A stretch of 45,827 nucleotides of DNA from an uncultured Flavobacteriales bacterium (GTDB taxonomy: Bacteria; Bacteroidota; Bacteroidia; Flavobacteriales_D; Crocinitomicaceae). The notes beneath the pieces are model-generated. The model did not search any database. It had not been told where the DNA came from and was given only the letters and a program-made list of their open reading frames with translations. This document shows positions 27,714-35,745 of the stretch, one piece after another. The stretch is from NCBI GenBank assembly GCA_905480145.1, contig CAJQPA010000032.1:1-45827 (forward strand), read 5' to 3'. The stretch's first letter is position 1. Each line of letters starts with the position of its first letter. Position numbers and translations under genes: made by a program.

Positions 27714-27749
27714 CAAGGTTTAGATAAAGCCCTTAAGATTAAATTTTAA
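27714..27749 (+). pseudogene. Relic resembling the 3' end of lemA
   Basis: These 36 bases match the last 36 bases of lemA (25985-26020) at 27 positions without gaps. In the same frame they would encode QGLDKALKIKF and a TAA stop, compared with EDLDKAPEIKF and TAA in lemA. Upstream of this the frame soon hits stops, so it is not a gene. It lies 16 bases before the M48 peptidase start, where a lemA 3' end would be expected in a lemA-M48 operon. Chance similarity in AT-rich DNA is possible. Confidence 0.45.
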
Positions 27750-27765
27750 TTCCAGGAAATAATTT

Positions 27766-28692
27766 ATGGAGTATATTGGTTTACAGAAGCAAATAAGGCA
27801 GAACAATTTTCGTTCTCTCTTGCTTTTAATTTCATTTCCTGCGCTCATCATTTTTGGAACTTACCTCGTTCTATTTCTTAGTTATCATTCTGAAATTGAA
27901 ACAGTAAACACCCTGTTTTTACAAGTTATTCCTTTCATTATTGTTGGCGTTGGTATTTGGTTTTTTATTGCTTTTTACGCTCACACCTCAATAATTAATA
28001 GAGCAACTAAATCAAAGTCATTGAGCAGAACGAAAAATCCAGAGATTTATAATTTAACTGAGAACTTATGTATGTCTATTGGTATGAAAATGCCCAAGTT
28101 GTTTATTATTGAATCCTCAGGACTCAATGCTTTTGCTTCGGGTATTAATGAGAGTACTTTTGCAGTTACTCTTACAACCGGTTTGATAAATCATCTGAAT
28201 AAAGATGAAATTGAAGGTGTCATTGCTCATGAATTAACCCATATTAGAAACAAGGATGTTCGTCTATTGATAATTTCCATTGTTTTCGTTGGTATTTTTG
28301 GGTTTCTCGTGCAGATCATGATGCGGTCTTTCATTTATGGCGGAGGACGAAGGCGCGACAGTAAAATGGATCCAAAAATTATGATTATTGCCATTGCTGT
28401 GGCAACTGTAGGCTATTTTTTATCTATCTTATTTCGATTTGCACTCTCTCGCAAAAGGGAATATTTAGCCGATGCTGGGGCGGTGGAGTTAACGAAAAAC
28501 GCACACGCACTCGCGTGTGCATTAAGAAAAATATCAACCAACCCTGATGTCGATATAAAAAGTGATGATGTAAAACAAATGTTCATTGAAAACAGTGGAA
28601 AGAAAAAGGGGATTTTAGCTTCTTTGAGAACTCTTTTTTCAACTCACCCTCCCATTGAAAAGCGAATCGAAATATTAGAACACCAATTATAG
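27766..28692 (+). CDS. M48 family (HtpX-like) membrane metallopeptidase
   Basis: The 308-residue product has two N-terminal membrane helices (~17-70), the zinc site HELTH with His155, Glu156 and His159 ('GVIAHELTHIRNKD'), another hydrophobic region around 165-225 and the third ligand region 'SRKREYLADAGAVELT'. These are the features of HtpX-type peptidases, which degrade damaged inner-membrane proteins with a cytosolic active site. The length is normal. The DinB-like gene follows after 20 bases, so it may be the first gene of a plus-strand operon. LemA, the usual neighbour, is displaced upstream (see the relic at 27714-27749). Confidence 0.9.
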   Translation: MEYIGLQKQIRQNNFRSLLLLISFPALIIFGTYLVLFLSYHSEIETVNTLFLQVIPFIIVGVGIWFFIAFYAHTSIINRATKSKSLSRTKNPEIYNLTENLCMSIGMKMPKLFIIESSGLNAFASGINESTFAVTLTTGLINHLNKDEIEGVIAHELTHIRNKDVRLLIISIVFVGIFGFLVQIMMRSFIYGGGRRRDSKMDPKIMIIAIAVATVGYFLSILFRFALSRKREYLADAGAVELTKNAHALACALRKISTNPDVDIKSDDVKQMFIENSGKKKGILASLRTLFSTHPPIEKRIEILEHQL

Positions 28693-28712
28693 TTTTTAAA
28701 AAGATTACAATT

Positions 28713-29180
28713 ATGAATCAACAAATAAAATACAATCTTGAAATTCTAAGGGCAACCAGAAAAAACACCCTCAAACTTGTTAATCATCTGTCTTACGATC
28801 AACTGACAACTATTCCTAAAGGGTTTTCAAATTCTATTTTGTGGAATTTTGTCCATTCTATTGTTTCTCAACAATTATTGGTTTACGGGCTCTCAAGTAA
28901 TGAAATGTATCTTAAAAAAGAAATTATTGATCCGTTTAGAAAAAACTCAGATGGAAAAGCAGTCCTTTCCAAAGAAAATTTGGAACAAGTGAAGAAAGAC
29001 TATTTAGACACAATAAATTTATTAGAAAAAGATATTGAAATGTTGATGGGGTCTGAATTTAAAACTTACCCAACAAGCTATAATATCACTTTAAATTCAG
29101 TTGAAGAAGCGATTAATTTCAGTAATACGCATGAGGCATTGCATTTAGGAATTATGATCGCAATGAGTAAATTAATATAA
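28713..29180 (+). CDS. DinB-like four-helix protein
   Basis: The 155-residue protein has the DinB/YfiT fold pattern: four helices and three well placed His residues, His48 ('NFVHSIVSQQ'), His140 and His144 ('THEALHLGIM'), which form the metal site in this superfamily. DinB-like proteins include thiol-dependent transferases using bacillithiol, mycothiol or related thiols, but the true substrate here is unknown. The gene is 20 bases after the M48 gene and 2 bases before the Crp-like regulator, so it is almost surely co-transcribed with the regulator. Confidence 0.85.
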   Translation: MNQQIKYNLEILRATRKNTLKLVNHLSYDQLTTIPKGFSNSILWNFVHSIVSQQLLVYGLSSNEMYLKKEIIDPFRKNSDGKAVLSKENLEQVKKDYLDTINLLEKDIEMLMGSEFKTYPTSYNITLNSVEEAINFSNTHEALHLGIMIAMSKLI

Positions 29181-29182
29181 CT

Positions 29183-29758
29183 ATGCTTTCATTCACAGAA
29201 GAGATCAATCAGCATAAAAACTCAAACTCTATTGAACTATCTTCTTTAATGAAGAAAATTAAGAGACAAACGTTTGCAAAAAATACAATCTTACAAAATG
29301 CAGGTGATGAAAAGATATCTCTATTTTATGTTAAAAGAGGCTTGTTGAGAAGTTATACAATTGACGACAAAGGCAAAGAGCATATTTTTATGTTTGCTCC
29401 TGAAGGCTGGCTAATTGCTGATGGATCAATTAACTCTGGGGCGACTGAATTATTTATTGATGCTTTAGAGAATACAGAGGTAGAAGTCATTGACCAAAAA
29501 GATTTTTTAGAACTGTTTCTTCCATTCACAGCATTAAATGATTCTAAAAGGGCGGAAGTAATGATGAGACGAATGGCAGTTATGCAAAAAAGGATCATCA
29601 TGCTTATAAGCGCTTCAGCTATCGAAAGGTATGAACATTTTACGAAAACTTATCCCGGCATATCTCAGCGTGTACCACAAAAAATGATTGCCTCTTATCT
29701 CGGGATAACACCCGAAGCACTGAGCAAAGTAAAAGGCACAAAAGCGAGAGGAAAGTAA
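29183..29758 (+). CDS. Crp/Fnr family transcriptional regulator
   Basis: The 191-residue product has an N-terminal cyclic-nucleotide-binding-like beta barrel ('FAKNTILQNAGDEKISLFYV', 'GLLRSYTIDDKGKEHIFMF') and a C-terminal helix-turn-helix ('MIASYLGITPEALSKVK') that ends soon after the recognition helix. This short form is typical of the large Bacteroidota Crp-like group, whose members usually lack the residues for cAMP binding. It probably controls the adjacent genes (DinB-like, FMN reductase, pirin). The start ATG follows the DinB-like stop by two bases. Confidence 0.9.
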   Translation: MLSFTEEINQHKNSNSIELSSLMKKIKRQTFAKNTILQNAGDEKISLFYVKRGLLRSYTIDDKGKEHIFMFAPEGWLIADGSINSGATELFIDALENTEVEVIDQKDFLELFLPFTALNDSKRAEVMMRRMAVMQKRIIMLISASAIERYEHFTKTYPGISQRVPQKMIASYLGITPEALSKVKGTKARGK

Positions 29759-29819
29759 TTTTTTAGATTTCTTAACCTATATTAATGCGAGTGGATTAAT
29801 TAAGTTCGACCTTTGTTCT

Positions 29820-30350
29820 ATGAAAAAAATAATCACACTAGCAGGGAGTAATAGCAAAGAGTCAATAAATAAAAAGTTGGCCAACTATGCAGCTAAGCAA
29901 ATAGAAAATATAGAAATAGTTTCTTTGGATTTAAATAATTTTGTCCTTCCGCTTTATGGTATTGATTTAGAAAATGAATCCGGTATACCAAACGAAGCGC
30001 ATCGATTATTTAATAGCGTCCAATCAGCAGATGGTCTAATAATTTCGTTGGCAGAGCATAACGGGTCGTATTCAACAGCATTTAAAAATGCATTGGATTG
30101 GATGTCACGAATTGACGGGAAACTTTGGGGTCAAAAACCAATGTTATTAATGGCAACATCTCCCGGAGAAAGAGGAGGACAGACAGTTCTTGCCGCAGCG
30201 CTGGGGTCATTTCCGCATATGGGGGGAAACATTGTCGCTAATTTTTCTTTGCCATCGTTTTATGACAATTTTAGTGAATCAGGCCTCAAAGATGATGCAC
30301 TAAGTGCTTCCCTAGCAGAAAAAGTTAGTTTGCTAGAAAAAGCACTTTAA
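29820..30350 (+). CDS. NADPH-dependent FMN reductase family protein
   Basis: The 176-residue protein has the flavodoxin-like fold of the FMN-reductase family: 'ITLAGSNSKESINKKLA' near the N-terminus for the phosphate of FMN, 'EHNGSYSTAFKNALDWMSR' which carries the typical 'E(Y)NxSxxxxxKNAxDW' motif, and 'KPMLLMATSPGERGG'. It should reduce FMN or a quinone/azo substrate with NAD(P)H in the cytoplasm. The pirin gene follows after 8 bases, so the two form a unit, often seen together in redox stress clusters. A 61-base gap separates it from the Crp-like gene; I found no good promoter match there. Confidence 0.88.
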   Translation: MKKIITLAGSNSKESINKKLANYAAKQIENIEIVSLDLNNFVLPLYGIDLENESGIPNEAHRLFNSVQSADGLIISLAEHNGSYSTAFKNALDWMSRIDGKLWGQKPMLLMATSPGERGGQTVLAAALGSFPHMGGNIVANFSLPSFYDNFSESGLKDDALSASLAEKVSLLEKAL

Positions 30351-30358
30351 CACACCTC

Positions 30359-31228
30359 ATGAAAAAAGTAAAAAGAATAATTCCGGCTTTTGATATTGAT
30401 ATGGGAGGAATTATTCTCCAGCAGGCTTTACCGACAAATAATGTTGATCAGGTAGATCCATTTCTCTTATTACATCATGGTAGAATAGAATTTCAAAAAG
30501 GAGTCCCCGCTCTTCACCAAGGAGTTGGGCCGCATCCACATCGTGGATTTACTCCAGTAACTTTTGTTATTGACGGAGAAATTGATCATCGTGATAGTCG
30601 AGGAAATCGTCAATTGGCGAAAACAGGAGAGGTACAATGGATTCATTCTGGTTCAGGAATTATTCATAGCGAAAGACCTTCCGCCGAAATGGCGGCATTT
30701 GGCGGTTCAACAGAGATTGTCCAGTTATGGATTAACTCACCTTCTAAAAACAAGATGAAGGAATCTAGTTATCAGTATACGCCTAAAGAGGAAATGAAAA
30801 CGATAACCTCAAATGATGGGAAAATGTTCTCTAAGCTAATTGCTGGAAATTATGACGGTCTCACTTCTCAAATAAAAACAGAAAGCGAACTACTTATTCT
30901 TTGGAATATTGCAGAAGGCGGCAGTGCGCAAACGTTTAAAATTCCTAAGGAATATCAAACTTCAATTTACACGATTAAAGGAGAGATTAGAGTTGGAGGT
31001 CACGGAATTGTTGACCCACAGAGTTTAATCATTTTCGAACAAGATACTGAAGAACAAATTGAAATAACCGTTAATTCAGATGCACAATTTCTACTTCTTT
31101 CAGGTGTTCCAATTAATGAAAAAGTATCACAATATGGGCCGTATGTAATGAATAGTCAAACAGAAATAATGGAAGCTCTGAGAGATTATCAAAAAGGGAA
31201 AATGGGGATTCTTATTGAAGAAGTCTAA
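30359..31228 (+). CDS. Pirin family protein
   Basis: The 289-residue product has two cupin domains. The first contains the metal site 'VGPHPHRGFTPVTFVIDGEI' with His residues and 'HSGSGIIHSERP' with His and Glu, both typical of pirins, which bind Fe or another metal and act as quercetinase-like oxygenases or transcription cofactors. The C-terminal cupin and the closing 'YGPYVMNSQTEIMEALRDYQ' are also usual. It is translated with the FMN reductase gene (8-base gap). Its TAA overlaps the pgk stop TAG in CTAA at 31225-31228. Function in the cell cannot be decided further. Confidence 0.92.
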   Translation: MKKVKRIIPAFDIDMGGIILQQALPTNNVDQVDPFLLLHHGRIEFQKGVPALHQGVGPHPHRGFTPVTFVIDGEIDHRDSRGNRQLAKTGEVQWIHSGSGIIHSERPSAEMAAFGGSTEIVQLWINSPSKNKMKESSYQYTPKEEMKTITSNDGKMFSKLIAGNYDGLTSQIKTESELLILWNIAEGGSAQTFKIPKEYQTSIYTIKGEIRVGGHGIVDPQSLIIFEQDTEEQIEITVNSDAQFLLLSGVPINEKVSQYGPYVMNSQTEIMEALRDYQKGKMGILIEEV

Positions 31229-32421
31229 GCCTCTTTTATCGCTTTAATTCCTGGTAATTCTTTTCCTTCTAAATATTCTAACATCGCACCACCGCCTGTT
31301 GAAACGTAACTCACCTTATCGGACAAGTTAAATTTATTTATTGCCGCAACAGAATCTCCTCCACCAATAAGCGAGAAAGCATTGTTTCCTGTCGCTTCAA
31401 CAATTGCATCAGCTACAGACTTCGTTCCAGCTTGGAAATTAGACATTTCAAAAACACCCATTGGTCCATTCCAAAGAATAATCTTAGAGTTTTTAATAAT
31501 CTCAGTGCAGTCTAGCATCGTTTGCTTTCCTACATCAAGACCCATCCAACCATCTGGTATTTTATTAATATCGACTTCTGAAATATTTGCGTCATTGCTG
31601 AAGTCATCTGCAATTATTGTATCTACAGGAATGTATAGATTAACTCCTTTCAATTTCGCTTCAGTGATAATTTTTTTTGCTACATCTAAATAGTCATCTT
31701 CCACTAGAGAATTTCCTACTTTTCCGCCTTGCGATTTTGCAAACGTATAGGCCATTCCACCACCAACAATTAAGTTGTCTACCGTATCCAATAAACGTTC
31801 AATAATTGTGATTTTTGAAGATACTTTCGCACCTCCAACAATAGCCGTCACTGGTTTTTCTTTTGAATTTAAGACCTTATCTACACTTACTATTTCACCT
31901 TCAATTAAAAGACCAAACATTTTATCATTTGGAAAGAATTTAGCGACGACAGTTGTACTCGCGTGCGCTCTATGAGCAGTTCCAAAAGCATCATTTACAA
32001 AAACATCACCATGCTGCGACAACTGTTTTGCAAACTCTTCCGTTCCAGTTGTTTCCTGTTTGTAATAGCGAACATTCTCTAAAAGCATCACTTCTCCAGG
32101 CTTCAAATTTTCACTCATTTCAAACCCTTCTTTTCCAATACAGTCTCCACCGAACTTTACGTTTGTTCCCAAAACCTTAGAAACATGATCCACTATATTA
32201 CTCAATGAAAAACGCAATTCTCTATCCATTGACGGTCTTCCCAGGTGGGAAATTAGCACAACAGAACCTCCATTCTCAATAACTTTTTTTATAGTAGGAA
32301 TAGCTGCTCTTATTCTTGTGTCATCTGTAACTGCTAATGTTTCTTTATTCAGAGGAACATTAAAATCAACTCGAATTAAAGCTCTCTTATTTGAAAAATC
32401 GTAAGTGTGGATGTTCTGCAT
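31225..32421 (-). CDS. pgk: Phosphoglycerate kinase
   Basis: I place the start at ATG 32421-32419, giving 398 residues ('MQNIHTYDFSNKRALIRVDF'). A longer frame from 32460 adds 13 residues with no family match and overlaps the divergent gene's upstream region. Family motifs are 'RVDFNVPLN', 'VVLISHLGRP', 'ENVRYYKQE', 'VGGAKVSSKI', 'GGGMAYTFAKSQG', 'WNGPMGVFE' and 'GGGDSVAAI'. The enzyme transfers phosphate between 1,3-bisphosphoglycerate and ADP in glycolysis. The length is normal. A TAnnTTTG-like box (minus TAAATTTG, 32502-32509) lies ~75 bases upstream. The gene is alone and convergent with pirin. Confidence 0.96.
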   Translation of the reverse strand: MQNIHTYDFSNKRALIRVDFNVPLNKETLAVTDDTRIRAAIPTIKKVIENGGSVVLISHLGRPSMDRELRFSLSNIVDHVSKVLGTNVKFGGDCIGKEGFEMSENLKPGEVMLLENVRYYKQETTGTEEFAKQLSQHGDVFVNDAFGTAHRAHASTTVVAKFFPNDKMFGLLIEGEIVSVDKVLNSKEKPVTAIVGGAKVSSKITIIERLLDTVDNLIVGGGMAYTFAKSQGGKVGNSLVEDDYLDVAKKIITEAKLKGVNLYIPVDTIIADDFSNDANISEVDINKIPDGWMGLDVGKQTMLDCTEIIKNSKIILWNGPMGVFEMSNFQAGTKSVADAIVEATGNNAFSLIGGGDSVAAINKFNLSDKVSYVSTGGGAMLEYLEGKELPGIKAIKEA

Positions 32422-32530
32422 TTTATTATTTGGTTTGGACCATAAAGTTATGAAATGCACTTTATTTGGCGTGAAAATTACCTTCTTTTTTATTTCTATT
32501 TCAAATTTAACACAACAAAGAATTTAAACT

Positions 32531-32538
32531 TATCTTTG
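32531..32538 (+). promoter_or_regulatory. Candidate -7 box of the dgkA-xseA-xseB operon
   Basis: TATCTTTG matches the Bacteroidota -7 consensus TAnnTTTG at every fixed position. With the dgkA start at 32560 the leader would be about 15 bases. No TTTG is seen at the -33 distance, so support comes from the -7 box and position only. Confidence 0.35.
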
Positions 32539-32559
32539 ATAGAGAAGAATAAAATAGAA

Positions 32560-32937
32560 ATGAAACAATCAAAATTTTCCATTTTAAAGCGAATCTTAAG
32601 TTTTAAGTTTGCCTTTCAGGGAGTGAAACTTCTCTTCAAAGAAGAACACAATTCTTGGATTCATTTAATGCTTACTGCATTGGCCGTTTTTCTGGCCGTT
32701 TGGTTAAAAATTAGCCTGTTAGAATGGATTCTTGTGGTCTTCTGCATTGGATTTGTGTTTGCCGTAGAAATAATCAATACGGCGATTGAAAATGTTTGTG
32801 ATTTTATTTCGCCTGAACGACATTCAATGATTAAGAAAATCAAAGACTTATCTGCCGCGGCCACTCTATTTAGTGCTATAACTTCATTAATTGTTGGTGT
32901 ATTAATATTTCTTCCTAAACTCATCGACAAGTTTTAA
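32560..32937 (+). CDS. dgkA: Diacylglycerol/undecaprenol kinase family protein
   Basis: I start this gene at ATG 32560 ('MKQSKFSILKRILSFKFAF'), which gives 125 residues, the usual size; a frame from 32455 adds 35 residues unlike the family. There are three membrane helices, the conserved 'HNSWIHLMLT' and the catalytic segment 'VEIINTAIENVCDFI…IKKIKDLSAAATLF', which holds the Glu/Asn/Asp and Lys-Asp residues of the DgkA family. It phosphorylates diacylglycerol or, as in many non-enterobacteria, undecaprenol in the inner membrane. The TAATG overlap at 32935-32939 couples it to xseA. Confidence 0.9.
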   Translation: MKQSKFSILKRILSFKFAFQGVKLLFKEEHNSWIHLMLTALAVFLAVWLKISLLEWILVVFCIGFVFAVEIINTAIENVCDFISPERHSMIKKIKDLSAAATLFSAITSLIVGVLIFLPKLIDKF

Positions 32938-34328
32938 TGGCTGAAACTCCAAAAATATTCACCTTAAAGCAAGTCGTTTCCTCCATAAGGAAAACAATTG
33001 ATGAACGTTATAAAAACCTCTATTGGGTAAAGGCTGAAATGCATAAGTTGAATCAATTTCCAAGCGGTCATTGTTTTCCTGAGCTTCTGCAAAAAGAAGA
33101 TGGCAAAATCCTAGCTCAAATATCAGGATCAATTTGGAAACATAACTTTGAGAGAATAAACAAACGGTTCATTGATGTTGTGAAAGAACCGTTGAAAGAA
33201 GATACGACTCTTTTGCTTCAAGTAAAGGTCAGTTTTCATGAGATGTACGGCTTGAGTCTTCAAATTATGGATATTGATCCTAACTATGCTTTAGGAGAGC
33301 TACAAAAAGAACGTCAAGAAACACTCAAAAAACTTCAAAAAGAAGGCTTAATCAATTTGAATCAGCAGTTAACCTTTCCTGTTCTTCCTAAAAGAATTGC
33401 AATTGTTTCCGCTGATGCGAGTAAGGGTCTTTCAGATTTTATGAAGGTAATAGAAACGAATGATTGGAATTATCAGTTTTTCACCATGCTATTTCCTGCT
33501 TATTTACAAGGGGATCATGCAGCGAGTTCTATTATTGCCCAATTGGAACGAATTAAAAAAGTTCAGCATCATTTTGATTGTGTTGTTATCGTCCGAGGTG
33601 GTGGCGGAGAAGTTGGCCTTTCTTGCTATAACAACTATAATCTTTGTAAAAACATCGCTCAATTTTCCCTACCGGTATTAACGGGAATAGGTCATTCTAC
33701 AAACTTAACTGTTGCAGAAATGATTGCTTATAGGAATGCAATAACGCCTACTGAATTAGGAGATTTTCTAATACAAGCCTTTCACAATTTTGCTGTTCCT
33801 GTAAAAGATGCCATAAAACGCTTAAAGGTTTCTACTTCCAATGTAACAGCGACTTCAATTTTGGCTCTTAACAATACCTCGAAATTGTTTCGAAGTGTTG
33901 TTAAACAATCTGTTTCGAGCAATAAACAAGTGATTCTATCTAGTATAAAGGATTTAGAAAATAACATAAGGGTAGTACAGTTGAATCAAAGCAATAATAT
34001 TCAAAGATTAGAACAAGGAGTGTATAGAAATTCAAAGCTACTTCTTGCGAGTAAAAAGAACGATTTGAACACAAGTTCACAAGCCATGGCAAATTCCGCA
34101 GATGCTTTATTTAAAGTAAAAGAGAATCTATTGCATCAGATGGAACAATCGGTTCGTTTGATGAACCCAATTAATGTTCTCAACCGCGGATACTCTATCT
34201 CGTTAATTAATGGGAAATCGATTAGTAGTGAGAATAAAGTAAAGAAAGGAGATAGAATTCAAACCAAAACGGCTACTTTTAGTATTGATTCTGAAGTAGT
34301 AGAAATTGAAAATTCAAAAGATGAGTAA
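32937..34328 (+). CDS. xseA: Exodeoxyribonuclease VII large subunit
   Basis: The 463-residue product has an N-terminal OB-fold ('YWVKAEMHKLNQFPSGHCFP', 'AQISGSIWKHNF'), the catalytic domain with 'RIAIVSADASKGLSDFMKVI', 'DCVVIVRGGGGEVGLSCYNN' and 'VLTGIGHSTNLTVAEMIAYR', a coiled-coil region and the C-terminal 'NPINVLNRGYSI'. These are the XseA marks. With XseB it degrades single-stranded DNA in both directions to oligonucleotides, in mismatch repair and recombination. The coding sequence overlaps dgkA by one base and xseB by eight. Confidence 0.95.
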   Translation: MAETPKIFTLKQVVSSIRKTIDERYKNLYWVKAEMHKLNQFPSGHCFPELLQKEDGKILAQISGSIWKHNFERINKRFIDVVKEPLKEDTTLLLQVKVSFHEMYGLSLQIMDIDPNYALGELQKERQETLKKLQKEGLINLNQQLTFPVLPKRIAIVSADASKGLSDFMKVIETNDWNYQFFTMLFPAYLQGDHAASSIIAQLERIKKVQHHFDCVVIVRGGGGEVGLSCYNNYNLCKNIAQFSLPVLTGIGHSTNLTVAEMIAYRNAITPTELGDFLIQAFHNFAVPVKDAIKRLKVSTSNVTATSILALNNTSKLFRSVVKQSVSSNKQVILSSIKDLENNIRVVQLNQSNNIQRLEQGVYRNSKLLLASKKNDLNTSSQAMANSADALFKVKENLLHQMEQSVRLMNPINVLNRGYSISLINGKSISSENKVKKGDRIQTKTATFSIDSEVVEIENSKDE

Positions 34329-34518
34329 AGAAATAAAATACACAGAAGCATTTGACGAACTACAACAGATTGTTGTTGACATTGAGGATGGTGAAATTAG
34401 TGTAGACGAACTTAGCATTAAGGTAAAGCGTGCGTCTGAATTGATTAAGGTTTGTAAGCAAAAGTTAACGTCCACAGAAGAAGATGTAAACCAAATTTTG
34501 AAAGAATTGGAGGAGTAA
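34321..34518 (+). CDS. xseB: Exodeoxyribonuclease VII small subunit
   Basis: The start ATG 34321, eight bases before the end of xseA, gives 65 residues beginning 'MSKEIKYTEAFDELQQIV'. The earlier in-frame ATG at 34306 is less likely because the family starts at about this point. 'ELQQIVVDIEDGEISVDELS' and 'KRASELIKVCKQKL' form the two-helix hairpin of XseB, which binds the coiled coil of XseA. It ends two bases before the stop of the convergent Sco1-like gene. Confidence 0.92.
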   Translation: MSKEIKYTEAFDELQQIVVDIEDGEISVDELSIKVKRASELIKVCKQKLTSTEEDVNQILKELEE

Positions 34519-34520
34519 AT

Positions 34521-35186
34521 TTATTCCCTCTCCTTTAACAGCCTTCCTATATCAACCATCAATGAGTCGACAGAAGTAGCTTTTGTCCCATCATAATAGC
34601 CTCTTATTCTACTTTTTCTATCTACTAGAACAAAATTGTTTGTGTGAATAAAGTCGCTTCCCGCATCACCTAGGTTTTCCGCCTCTGCGGGCTTTAAAAC
34701 GAAGAACGACTTCCTTGCCAAGTTGTAAAGGTCTTCTTTCTTTCCTGTTAGAAATTGCCATTGACTTCCCGCATTATGACCTTCGGCGTAGGCTTTCATT
34801 CTTTCAACATTGTCCACTTCAGGGTCGACTGTAAAACTTAATATTCTAAAGTCTAATTGAGATTTATATTTCTCATGAACACGTTGCATTTGCTTGTTCA
34901 TTATTGGGCAAATAGAACCACATGTAGTGAAAAAATATTCCGCTACATAAACACAGTTGTCAAGATCATTTTGAGAAAAAATCTCACCATTTTGGTTTGT
35001 AAATTCAAAGTCGCCGATGGTGTGGCCAAAACCTTTCCTTTCCATTAAAACCTCAGAGTCAACCATTTCTGGCTCCAAATCAACTGGATTAATTACAGGT
35101 AGTTTTTTGATTTTGGGTTGTTGTAAATAAAATGTTACTGAAACCCCAATAATAAAAAACAAAGCAAACAACAAGACTTTCTTCAT
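34521..35186 (-). CDS. SCO1/SenC-like thioredoxin-fold protein
   Basis: This 221-residue protein has an N-terminal membrane anchor (~4-20) and a thioredoxin fold with Cys89 and Cys93 in 'FFTTCGSICPIM' and His181 in 'DFIHTNNFVLVD'. The CxxxC plus downstream His is the copper site of the Sco family, so a role in delivering copper or reducing thiols during assembly of cytochrome c oxidase is likely. It faces the periplasm. No oxidase genes are within the window. The gene is downstream of nothing visible on its strand and is convergent with xseB. Confidence 0.9.
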   Translation of the reverse strand: MKKVLLFALFFIIGVSVTFYLQQPKIKKLPVINPVDLEPEMVDSEVLMERKGFGHTIGDFEFTNQNGEIFSQNDLDNCVYVAEYFFTTCGSICPIMNKQMQRVHEKYKSQLDFRILSFTVDPEVDNVERMKAYAEGHNAGSQWQFLTGKKEDLYNLARKSFFVLKPAEAENLGDAGSDFIHTNNFVLVDRKSRIRGYYDGTKATSVDSLMVDIGRLLKERE

Positions 35187-35240
35187 ACACCAAAATTACA
35201 CATATCAATAGATAAATGTCGTATGATTACGAAATCTTAA

Positions 35241-35745
35241 TTATTTGTTTAAAATAATAGATACCACTCCATTTGAAGGCTCTGTTACTTCATCGTTATA
35301 CTCAATAATAAAGTAGTACGAACCAACTGGTAAGTCATCACCGTTATATGTTCCATCCCATCTATTGTTGTCGTAATCTCCCTGAACGGATGTGAATAAT
35401 AAATTACCCCACCTGTTGTAAACATAAACCATGTTATTTGGATATGTCTGATCGATGTCTAAGATTTCCCAGTCATCATTCACACCATCCCCATCTGGTG
35501 TAAAGGCGGTTGGAACAGTTATCGTACAGAAGTTTACTGTAATGATTACTTCACTTTCTGGACCTTCACAACCATTCAATGTTTCAGTCACATAGTAAGT
35601 TGTTGTGCCCTCTGTGTTGTTTGGAGTTAAAGTAGGACCTGTTGAAATAACTGATGTTAAAGCTGCATCTGAATACCAAGTCATCGTTCCTACTCCACCT
35701 GAAGCAGTCATGTCAGCAAAAGGCACTGTAGAACAGTACTCTGAA
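35241..35745 (-). repeat. C-terminal repeat copy 1 (shared with 44369-44873)
   Basis: This stretch encodes the last ~165 residues of the giant protein, including the whole type B sorting domain. It matches 44369-44873 with a constant offset of 9128 bases and, by eye, about nine bases in ten identical, with the first 50 bases identical. Direct repeats of this length within 9 kb could recombine and delete or exchange the sequence between them. Confidence 0.85.

Noticed and set aside
35191..35198. TAATTTTG on the minus strand before the Sco1-like gene as a -7 box
   Set aside because: The box itself fits TAnnTTTG, but it would start transcription at or inside the start codon and no -33 element is present.
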